Assembly (NCBI RefSeq): GCF_002003265.1
Contig: NZ_CP019687.1
Location: 124,001 to 188,000 of the forward strand
Source of the DNA: Paenibacillus larvae subsp. larvae
GTDB lineage: Bacteria > Bacillota > Bacilli > Paenibacillales > NBRC-103111
Reading direction: 5' to 3'
Length of the DNA stretch: 64,000 nucleotides
The first letter of the stretch is position 1. The number at the start of each line of letters is the position of its first letter. Positions 54,876-63,557 of the stretch are shown piece after piece. The notes under the pieces are model-generated. The model did not search any database and was not told where the DNA came from. It worked only from the letters and a program-made list of their open reading frames with translations. A program made the translations under genes and the position numbers.

Positions 54876-56243
54876 TTACGGCCCAGGTGCGCCAGTTTTG
54901 CCTTAAGGCCCTTGAGGTCCTTGATCACCTTGAGGTCCTTGGTCACCTTGAGGCCCTTGATCGCCCTGAGGTCCTTGATCACCTTGAGGTCCTTGATCGC
55001 CCTGAGGTCCTTGGTCGCCTTGAGTACCTTGAGGTCCTTGGTCACCTTGAGGCCCTTGATCGCCCTGAGGTCCTTGATCACCTTGAGGTCCTTGATCGCC
55101 CTGAGGTCCTTGGTCGCCTTGAGTACCTTGAGGTCCTTGGTCGCCTTGAGGCCCTTGATCGCCCTGAGGTCCTTGATCACCTTGAGGTCCTTGATCGCCC
55201 TAAGGTCCTTGATCACCTTGAGGTCCTTGATCACCTTGAGGCCCTTGGTCACCTTGAGGCCCTTGGTTACCTTGAGGTCCTTGATCACCTTGAGGCCCTT
55301 GATCGCCCTGAGGCCCTTGATCGCCAGTTGTACCTTGAGGTCCTTGATCGCCCTGAGGCCCTTGAGGTCCTTGATCGCCCTGAGGTCCTTGGTCGCCTTG
55401 AGTACCTTGAGGTCCTTGGTCACCTTGAGGCCCTTGATCGCCCTGAGGTCCTTGATCACCTTGAGGTCCTTGATCGCCCTGAGGTCCTTGGTCGCCTTGA
55501 GTACCTTGAGGTCCTTGGTCGCCTTGAGGCCCTTGATCGCCCTGAGGTCCTTGATCACCTTGAGGTCCTTGATCGCCCTAAGGTCCTTGATCACCTTGAG
55601 GTCCTTGATCACCTTGAGGCCCTTGGTCACCTTGAGGCCCTTGGTTACCTTGAGGTCCTTGATCACCTTGAGGTCCTTGATCGCCCTGAGGTCCTTGGTC
55701 GCCTTGATCACCTTGAGGTCCTTGATCACCTTGAGGCCCTTGATCGCCCTGAGGCCCTTGATCGCCAGTTGTACCTTGAGGTCCTTGTTCGCCCTGAGGC
55801 CCTTGAGGTCCTGTCGGCCCAATAGCTCCATCTGTCTTTGCAGCCTCAAAATGAGTATAAATGGGATCGGCTACCACTGTAACCATTCCGGCGTTGGGTT
55901 GAAGAAATACCCTCACGCTGTCACCCGGAGCGAAGTTCATTTGAGCGGTAAAGTTTACTGTGAAAGGCAGATCCGGATGATCCGTATTACGTATGAATAT
56001 CGTTCCGGAGAAATTAGGTCCTTCCAATGCGAGTGAAACGAATTCAACGGAAGGGTCCGCCGCGAGCATAAGGCTGACGCTAATCGTATACACGCCACCC
56101 TGGCTGGAGACGAAGGTAGAAGTCGCTGGGTTGTACTCGCCGTTCAAATCATACTCAACGGTTTGAAAGGCTACGTAGAACGGTCCGGTTGTTGTAAAAA
56201 TTTGGTCTATACTTGCACGAGCTCTAAATGCGGATTCGGCCAA
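54876..56243 (-). pseudogene. Collagen-like surface protein with three internal stops
   Basis: Starts with TTG at 56243 behind GGAGGTGACATCC. Residues 1-138 are a beta-rich globular domain ([50 protein letters not shown]), like the C1q/TNF-type heads of BclA exosporium proteins but placed at the N-terminus. Then a Gly-Pro-Gln/Gly-Asp-Gln collagen tract begins ([16 protein letters not shown]). The frame meets TAG at 55578, TAG at 55200 and TAA at 54903, each where a Gln of GPQ is expected, but otherwise stays open to TAA at 54876. Intact it would have about 455 residues. A 221-residue short form is still encoded. Confidence 0.85.
54895..55815. repeat. Tandem collagen repeats (18-base unit) with a large internal duplication
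   Basis: Units of 9 and 18 bases (CCTTGATCACCTTGAGGT and variants) fill this region. A higher-order duplication is visible: the rare word CCCTAAGG occurs at 55198 and 55576, exactly 378 bases (21 units) apart, while the rare CCAGTTGTACC occurs 441 bases apart, so a further 63-base gain or loss separates the two copies. Confidence 0.85.
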
Positions 56244-56534
56244 CTGGATGTCACCTCCGTATACTGATGTAGCTTCACTCCTAAAAACTTAAGATCGTGA
56301 AGCCTTTAATATAGTATGTGATGATGAGGAGCAAGCCTCGGCGTTTGCAGAGGTGAAATCGTATATTTTGAAATGGCCGTAAAAGCTTCTTTTGCCGGGT
56401 AACATATTGTGCATACCGGCATGCCTATTTTACAAGGACGGAACGTTAGCCATGTCTCCCCCCGGCAAAAATACATAAAATGAAAAAGGCGATAAGGCAT
56501 CTATATACTTGGAACAAGAGATGAGGACACGTGG
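56244..56534. other. Intergenic region upstream of the collagen-like gene
   Basis: Should hold the promoter of the minus-strand collagen-like gene. I see no clear consensus promoter and no gene. Confidence 0.4.
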
Positions 56535-57260
56535 CAAAGTGGCAAAAACGACCTGTATCCGAATCCTAAAGTATCGGTGGTCATTCCTGTTTTTAACGAG
56601 AACAATACGCTGGCGCGAGTCTGTACGAAGCTTACCGCGTTCACAGGGATACCGAGGTGATCGTCGTCGCCAACGGCTCGACCGATGGTACCAAGGAAAT
56701 CGCCGTACGTTTCGGCGCGAAGGTGATCAGCTTCGGGGAAGCGCTCGGTCACGATGCCGGCCGAAGCATCTGCGCCAAAGAAGCCCGGGGAGGAGATCGT
56801 GCTGTTCCTCGACGGGGAAGCTGATCCGTTCATCCAGGCGGTTGGGCAAGGGACGGATGTTGCCTTGAAGCAAAACCGCAAGGATGTGCATTAGGTGGTT
56901 ACGGCCAAGCATGCAATAAATGCGATGATCAGCCGTCCTGATCTTGCGGGCGCATCACTCACAACATCCCTCACGCGATGAGCCAGCGGGCTCTACACGT
57001 GATTGGTACGGAGCATTTAGCCGTCCCGTCCAAAGCCCAGGCCATCGCTGCGGTCCGAGGCCTCCGTATAAGAGGCCGTTCACCATATCGACGTAAGGAA
57101 GCTCAATCCGGTGGGCAGAAGGAGCCGGTTTAAAGATCCGGTAGGCGATCTGATCGTCGGAGATCTTTTGGAAGCGATAAGCTGGCTAACGGAAAATCGG
57201 TACCATAGAGGCAGCTTGCCGGATTTTGGCCGGAAAAAGGAGATTATGAGGTGATCGTGA
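56535..57260 (+). pseudogene. Degraded family 2 glycosyltransferase
   Basis: Joining frames gives KVSVVIPVFNENNTLARV, EAYRVHRDTEVIVVANGSTD, GTKEIAVRFGAKVISFGEAL, EIVLFLDGEAD, then VTAKHAINAMISRPDLAG, ALHVIGTEHLAVPSKAQAIA and LNPVGRRSRFKDPVGDLIVG. These are consecutive parts of a GT-A enzyme (first strand, nucleotide-binding NGSTDGT, DxD-like FLDGE) and its C-terminal region. Many indels; GC-rich like the island at 45470-50715. Confidence 0.7.
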
Positions 57261-57370
57261 TGAAATCGCGTTTGCCCTGATTTGCGGGCAAAAGAGGGAA
57301 AGCTCGCCGGGCGGCATGGCGGAAGTGGGGCCTGCAGGCGGACGATCAGGACGCCGGCCGTTACCCCATC

Positions 57371-57679
57371 GTGGACGAAGGATATCAAAAAAAAGCGTTA
57401 AACCGTTATTGGCTGGAACATATAAGGAAGGAACAATGCCATCATCAACCGTGGGAGCATTACTGGGAAGGCGGTGAAAGGATATCTCGAAGGTTATGGG
57501 TGAAGATCAGGCATCGCCACTTACGACTGATTGCTTTAGAACGATTCCCTGAACCTTCTATAGATAATGAGGTAAACGCTGTAAAGATTGAATATCATAT
57601 TGAATTTTATTACCAGAAAGCGATTTATGAATTTAATCAACATCGCTTTGCAAAAGGATTGGAATCCATTTTATACTAA
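57371..57679 (+). CDS. Hypothetical protein, possibly a fragment
   Basis: A 102-codon frame from GTG at 57371 without a ribosome site. It is rich in aromatic and basic residues (HHQPWEHYWEGGERISRRLW). The first part is GC-rich like the preceding pseudogene, the last third AT-rich, so it may be a chance join of two fragments. Confidence 0.3.
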   Translation: MDEGYQKKALNRYWLEHIRKEQCHHQPWEHYWEGGERISRRLWVKIRHRHLRLIALERFPEPSIDNEVNAVKIEYHIEFYYQKAIYEFNQHRFAKGLESILY

Positions 57680-57818
57680 TCTCTGTCTATCCCCACAAAC
57701 CCCACAAAAAGATACTCTATGGCTGTATTGTGTGCAGCCCAGTATGAAAAGCATCAGAACAATGCTTCGGATCCCCAAAGGGAAAAATTCACAAACTTGA
57801 TGAAAGAGGTGTTGGAGG

Positions 57819-57962
57819 TTGAAAAAATTTAAGAAATGGCTATTAAGTATTGCAGTAGTCGCCGCAATACTAGGCAGTGGAATTGCTCTCAGTACACCAC
57901 AAGCATACATGGATCTGGTGATTAAAAAAAATTTCTATACCCCAAAAACCGGCCTCTTATAG
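57819..57962 (+). CDS. Short secreted peptide or truncated secreted protein
   Basis: TTG at 57819 follows GAGGTGTTGGAGG closely. The 47 residues start with a classic signal peptide (MKKFKKWLLSIAVVAAILGS, then GIALSTPQA), a signal-peptidase site near STPQA, and only about 18 residues after it (YMDLVIKKNFYTPKTGLL). It may be a genuine small exported peptide or the stump of a longer protein. Confidence 0.5.
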   Translation: MKKFKKWLLSIAVVAAILGSGIALSTPQAYMDLVIKKNFYTPKTGLL

Positions 57963-58676
57963 ACTTAAGCAGCCGGTTATTCATTAATTCTATTACTCTC
58001 GTAATACCGGATACCCCGATCCGAATTGCCCAAAATAAAAAAGCCCTTAAAACCAGGCTTTCACGCGCTTTTATAGGAACCGTATTTCCTACTCCCACAA
58101 TATTATTTTTTTCTTTGCAATTGCCGAAAATACCGAACAATTAATTTAGTATTCATCCCCGTTACGGCTTCGCCGTGTCCTATCTATCTCCTTCGCTCTT
58201 GTTGCCACTCGGCGGCTTACCGCCGCCATCGCTCTGATCGCTTCGCCAGACAGGGTAACTTCCTTTACATAGAGTTTATAAAAACGAAATTAAAAAAGCA
58301 AACTACTCCTAAAACCCGCCTCCAGCCGGCTAGAAGCTTCTACCTTTGAATCCCTTCCTTGACTTCTCCGTAACGATCCCCGCGTGACAATATCCCCCTC
58401 CTAAAACTATATCAAAATTATCCATCCTGAATCGACGCCCCCACCCTACTCAAAAAGAATGCTATCCCAAGTCCCAAGAGCAGCAGATAAATTGAATTCA
58501 TTACTGCTGTTAAATAAATTTCTTCCCAATTCAACTATCTTCCGATATCCGGATGAAAGCGTCCCATAAGCTTCGCTTTCTATGGCATGTTTACCCAAGC
58601 ATAACTTCGATAGACTCCATACCATACAGTATCAACTGCAGTAAACAAAACCCTAGTTTTGGGAAATTTGAGGCAT
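57963..58676. other. Gene-poor stretch of about 700 bases
   Basis: No gene supported. A cluster of short GC inverted repeats (GGCTTCGCCG at 58165, GGCGGCTTACCGCCGCC at 58212) looks REP-like. Confidence 0.45.
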
Positions 58677-59846
58677 CTATATAAGTTGAATCAATATTCT
58701 TAGCAAACCTTGGCAAGGAAAAAGGAACCATTTGTCGAATAAGAAACAGATCAAGAATAGACAAGTGGGGATGACAATGGATAAACATACCGAACTGGCA
58801 AAAGTAACGGCAGCCATGCAACAAACCAAAGAGCGCCGAATGTATGAACGCTACCAAGCGATCTATTTGCATTTGAAAGGCACATCCATGAAGGCGATCG
58901 CTGACATTTTGAATCGAAACCGAATGACGGTGAGCAGTTACATTCATACGTACGAGAACGGTGGACTGGGAGCCTTGCAAATCAAGCATTCCTCAGGTGC
59001 TCCTACTCGGTTGACGAAGCAGCAGCAGGATCGCTTGAAACAAACCGTCGCCTATTCGGTTCCCCATGAGGTCGGCTTTACGGCAAAGCACAACTGGACG
59101 CTTGAACTGATTGCCACGTACGTGGAACGCGAATGGGGCCATTGCTATTCGCTCCGAGGCATTTCCAAGGTCATGGAGCGGCTAGGGCTCAGCTATACGA
59201 AACCGACCTACACGCTCGCAGCAGCAGATCCCAAGAAACAACGCCATTTCACCGAAACGACCTTTCCTGAACTGAAAAAAAGCTACTGAACGAGGAGATT
59301 GATCACTTGCTGTTCGAGGATGAGTCGATGATCCGGGACTACCAGGCGATTCAGAAGACCTGGTTCCTTCGCGGGAAGCAACGCATCATTCCAACCACGG
59401 GCAAGCATCGTGGGGTCAAACTGCTGGCCACGGTTGACTATGAAACGGGACACATCGTTTGGCAAGAAGATGAACAGTACACCGCTGAAACGTTTCTTTC
59501 CTTTCTTCAAAAGGTCATGGCGACTTATCCAACAGGGAAACTGGCTCTGGTTTTGGACAATGCCCGGATTCATCATGCAAAGCTGCTTCGGCCGTTTCTG
59601 GAAGCGCAAAAAAATCGGCTTGAGCTTGTGTACTTGCCTCCATACAGCCCTCAGTTAAATATCGTAGAAGGACTCTGGAAATGGCTCAAGTCCAGTGTGA
59701 TCAATAACGTATTCTATTCGGCCGTTTCCGAAATCCGTCTGCGTGTCGGGCAATTTATGGATGAAATCATGAAGCATCCTCATGCCATTATTGACCGGCT
59801 GTGCGTGCGACTTTGATTGCTATTTTCTTTCGTTCAACTTATATAG
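58677..59846 (+). mobile_element. IS630-family insertion sequence
   Basis: Ends are inverted repeats: left CTATATAAGTTGAA at 58677-58690, right TTCAACTTATATAG at 59833-59846, a perfect 14-base match that includes TA dinucleotides expected as target duplication for this family. About 1.17 kb. It ends 20 bases before the GcvT-like gene, so it separates that gene from whatever lay upstream. Confidence 0.88.
58771..59816 (+). CDS. IS630 transposase, two overlapping frames joined by A7 slippage
   Basis: Frame 1, from about 58771 (MTMDKHTELAKVTAAMQQ), encodes a helix-turn-helix domain (IADILNRNRMTVSSYIHTYE) and ends at 59289 after TFPELKKSY. The catalytic half (LLFEDESMIRDYQAIQKTWF, LVLDNARIHHAKLLRPF, LPPYSPQLNIVEGLWKWLK), a full DDE set, lies in the -1 frame to 59816. 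They join at CTGAAAAAAAGC (59274-59285). Slippage of -1 on this run gives a continuous protein, and such frameshifting is known in IS elements; an assembly error is the other reading. Confidence 0.85.
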
Positions 59847-59865
59847 AAGAACTGGAGGAATAATT

Positions 59866-60912
59866 ATGAATAATCAAACAGGTATCCAAACAATAGAAAA
59901 AAGTGCCTATGAGGCAATTCGAAGCGGAATTGGTGTAATAGATTTGTCCTCTGCCGGAAAGATTGTGGTTAAGGGTGATGAGCATGTGGAATTCCTCGAT
60001 GGACTTGTGACCAAAGATATTCAATTTATGGAAGAAGAGAGAACCGCTTATACGCTGCTGCTGCGGGAAGACGGAACTGTAATTGATCTTGTCAATCTCT
60101 TTAAAAACGAAGATTCTATTACGATCATTACGGCATCAGAAAAGAAGGAGCAGGTTCTCGCCTGGCTGCAAGAGAATCGGGAAAAGCAGGAAAATCAAAT
60201 TGAGATTACGGATATAAGTGAAAGCCACTCATTAATTGGATTTGAAGGACCTTATGCCTGGAAACTTGCACAGCAATTTTTGCACTTCGAAATCTCATCG
60301 CTTCCGTTTCAGTCGTTTGCTTTGACTACTTTGCAGGGGACAGAAATCGTATTGGCAAGAACCGGGGTTACCGGAGAATATGGATACCAGCTTTTATTCG
60401 GAAGAGAACTCAGGGATGCTGTCCTGGAGACAATGAATTCTTTTAAAGAAATAGACCTTCAGGACGTAGATAAAGAAGCACTGGAAACAGCCATGTTAGA
60501 GATTCGGCACCCTTATTTTGAATTTAAAACAGGACAAGAGCTGTCTTTATTTGAAGTTTGCCTGGAATGGTTTGTTGATTTTTACAAAGATGCTTTTATT
60601 GGAAAAGAGTTTCTGGAACAGCAATTGGAGAAAGGGTTCAGCCAAAGAATCGTTGGATTCACAACAAACAAGGAAAATCCCGTTTCATTGGATGATGAAA
60701 TCTATGTGGGTGAACATGCCATCGGAAAAGTAATAGAAATGAAAGAGAGCCCGGGATTAAATGCCAAGCTTGGGATCGGATTATTACGTGAGCCTTTTGC
60801 CGTTTCCGGAATTCACTTCCAAATAAAAAACAAACAAAACCAGATTTTTGATGCAACAACACAATCTTCACCATATATCCTTTGCAAGTCATGGGAAATG
60901 AAAACAATATAA
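59866..60912 (+). CDS. GcvT-like folate-binding aminomethyltransferase family protein
   Basis: I chose ATG at 59866, 7 bases after TGGAGG (348 aa). The protein has the GcvT/YgfZ fold: GVIDLSSAGKIVVKGDEHVE and FLDGLVTKDIQ near the N-terminus, ARTGVTGEYGYQLLF in the centre, and a C-terminal barrel (GKVIEMKESPGLNAKLGIGL). It is closer to T-protein than to YgfZ by that central motif, but no gcvPA, gcvPB or gcvH is near. It precedes the double ketosynthase by 11 bases, so a biosynthetic role beside a polyketide-type enzyme is inferred. Confidence 0.82.
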   Translation: MNNQTGIQTIEKSAYEAIRSGIGVIDLSSAGKIVVKGDEHVEFLDGLVTKDIQFMEEERTAYTLLLREDGTVIDLVNLFKNEDSITIITASEKKEQVLAWLQENREKQENQIEITDISESHSLIGFEGPYAWKLAQQFLHFEISSLPFQSFALTTLQGTEIVLARTGVTGEYGYQLLFGRELRDAVLETMNSFKEIDLQDVDKEALETAMLEIRHPYFEFKTGQELSLFEVCLEWFVDFYKDAFIGKEFLEQQLEKGFSQRIVGFTTNKENPVSLDDEIYVGEHAIGKVIEMKESPGLNAKLGIGLLREPFAVSGIHFQIKNKQNQIFDATTQSSPYILCKSWEMKTI

Positions 60913-60923
60913 GGGTGACAAAT

Positions 60924-63370
60924 ATGAATACCAATAAGCAGCGCATTGTTGTAACCGGAATGGGAATTATTTGTCCGAACGGCAAAAATCTGGATGAATT
61001 CTGGGAACGGGTAAAAGCCGGAAAGTCCGGCATTAAAGTCGTAAACAATATTGATATGTCCGACATGCTGACGAATTTGGGCGGAGAGATTGCTGATTTT
61101 AATCCGGAAGACTATTTTTCCGAAGAAGAGCTAAAAGAGATGGACCGCTGCGGCCAATTAGGCGTTGTTGCAGCCAGGGAAGCGGTGAAACATGCGAATC
61201 TGCAGATGGAGTCTCTCAATCCTTACCGGGTCGGAATTTCATTAGGAACCTCCCTGGGCGGAATGCTGAGCGGAGAAGAATTTCATGAGCAGTGGCTGAA
61301 AAAGGGCATTCAGCATGCGGATGAAGCTTTACTTTATAAATATCTCATTCATACTCCTTGCGATAATATTACACGCGCATTAGGAATGAAAGGCCCCAAG
61401 ATGGTTATTTCCAATGCCTGTGCGGCGGGAACGAATTCCATCGGGTATGCATTGGACATCATTCGGAATGATAAAGCTGACGTTATGATAACAGGCGGGG
61501 TAGATCCGCTATCCAGATTATCGTTGAGCGGCTTTAACAGTTTGCAGGCGTTAATCCCGACTCCTCCATCTCCATACAGCAAAAGCAACGGTATAGTAAT
61601 TGGAGAGGGAGCGGCGATCCTTGTTTTAGAAAAGTTAGAGCATGCTTTGGAACGCGGAGCTTCTATTTTGGCAGAAGTGTTGGATTACGATTTATCTTCC
61701 GATGCGTACCATCAGACGGCACCGGACCCTGGGGGGAAGGGGCGCTGCGGTCTATGCAGGGTGCGTTAAGAAAAGCAAATGTTGAGAGTAACGTCATATC
61801 TTATATTAATGGGCACGGGACAGGTACCCCGGCTAATGATATGGCTGAACCGAAGGCAATTCTATCCTTGATTGGTGACAATAAGATACCGGTATCATCG
61901 ACCAAATCCATGATTGGCCACATGTTGGGAGCAGGGGGAGCGGCTGAAGCCGTGACGAGTATTTTAGCCATTCAACACGGGTTTTTGCCCCCAACCATTA
62001 ATTTTGATATAGAGAGTCAGAAATTTGATCTTGATTTCGTTCCGAATGAAGGAAGAGACGGGCATCTGGATTACGTCTTGTCGAACTCGTTTGCTTTTGG
62101 GGGGAACAATGCCAGCATTCTATTCCGGAAATATCAGGATGGAAAGGAACGGAGGGTGGAAAAGCCGGCGAAAAAAGTTGTCATCACGGGCATCGGGGCC
62201 CTGGCAGGAAACGCCGCCAACCTGGAGGAAGTCAAGGAATGCCTGCTTCAGGGGAAAAGCGGCGTCTCTACCATTGAAAAATGGGAAGCGGAATCTTCCT
62301 CTTGCTTGAAGGCCGGTCAAATCCCTGAATTAAATTTCCGGAAAATGATTCATCCCAATTTATTGCGTAAGATGGATACGATAAGCCGGAATGCGGTTGT
62401 ATCCGCCAAAATGGCATTAGAACATGGGAAACTGAAGATTGACCGTGATAACAGGGAGAAAATTGGCATTATTTTTGCTACGAGTACTGGCCCTATTGAA
62501 ACCGTGGAAAGTTTTAACCGGATTATTATACAAGAAGGGGTAAAATCAGCAAACGCGAAATTATTCCCAAATACAGTCATGAATGCGGCCGCCGGCCATA
62601 TTTCATTAAATTTTAAAGTGAAAGGCCCTACATCAACGGTTTCGTGCGGCAATGTATCCGGGATCAGTGCCCTGTATTACGCCTATTCTTTGATTCAATC
62701 CAGTGATTACGATACGTTTATCGTTGTGGCTTCGGATGAAGTGAATAAACCGATCGTAGAGGGACATTCCAAAATTAACAGATTCTTAACATCAGACGAA
62801 ATTCAACCGTTTGACTCGAATAGAAGCGGGACGATTCTCGGAGAAGGCAGTGTTGCTTTTATAATAGAAAGCGAGGAAGCGGCCTTAAGAAGAAATGCAG
62901 CTATTTTGGCAGAGCTCAAAGGGTTCGGGTTAACGTCAGATGACAGCAAAATCGGAAGTATGAACCATACGGGGGAAGCCTGGAAAACATCTATGGAAAT
63001 GGCCATGAGCGAAGCGGCAGTATCTGCTGGTGATATCGGATATATTGGTGCAGCTGCTAATGGACATCCTTACTTTGACAGTGTGGAAGAAAGGGTCATT
63101 CAAGACATATTCGGGAACAAGGTGCCTGTGAGTGCTTCAAAGTCAGTATTTGGCGAAACCTTTGCCAGTTCAGGACTTCTTTCATTGATTAGCGCTTTAT
63201 GTGCTTTCGACGGAAAAATTCCTCCTACCCAAAATGTAACCTCCCATAACGGAAGAATTGACCTTGTCACTGAACAAGCCCGTGATGCCGAGATTGACCA
63301 TGCTTTAATCAGTACGTATTCTTATGGAGGCAATTACAATACCGTCGTAATCGGAAAGTACGGACAATGA
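60924..63370 (+). pseudogene. Tandem ketosynthase (KS plus CLF-like) protein, frameshifted
   Basis: ATG at 60924 follows AAGGGTGA. KS1 has all catalytic residues: Cys166 in ISNACAAGTNS, His in INGHGTGTPANDM and His in KSMIGHMLGAGG. A run of four G near 61737-61740 breaks the frame; with five it reads PDPGGKGALRSMQGALRK. KS2 begins about 62158 (KKVVITGIGALAGNAANLEE) and keeps Cys (VSCGNVSGIS) but has ANGHPYFDS for the first His motif and KSVFGETFASSG, with Glu for the second His. That fits a chain-length-factor-like partner fused to a KS. Repaired length about 815 residues. Confidence 0.82.
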
Positions 63371-63479
63371 AACTATATAAACAGTTTTATTCTCTCTATT
63401 AAGCAAATTGTTCTCAAGTATAAAAATGTAATTCTGTTTTTATTTTAACATAAAAACCAAAATTTTAATGTTACTATAA
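63371..63479. other. AT-rich intergenic region before the toxin gene
   Basis: Extremely AT-rich, with no clear terminator for the ketosynthase gene. The abrupt change in composition suggests a junction. Confidence 0.4.
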
Positions 63480-63507
63480 TTGTCAAAAAGATTAATAATT
63501 TTATAAT
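63480..63507 (+). promoter_or_regulatory. Sigma-A promoter of the toxin gene
   Basis: TTGTCA at 63480-63485, a 16-base spacer and TATAAT at 63502-63507, about 50 bases before the start codon. Confidence 0.65.
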
Positions 63508-63557
63508 AAATACAATGTTAAAATAAGGCCCTAAATAATTTAAGAGGAGAGAGGGAA

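Noticed and set aside
54895..55815. Repeat array resembling a CRISPR at first sight
   Set aside because: There are no unique spacers and no cas genes; the units are contiguous multiples of 9 and 18 bases coding Gly-x-Gln triplets.
54866..56036. Long Leu/Arg/Asp-rich frames on both strands (319, 374 and 350 codons) over the repeat tract
   Set aside because: They are alternative-frame readings of the 18-base collagen repeat: low complexity, no ribosome site, and the GPQ/GDQ frame with a globular domain explains the region.
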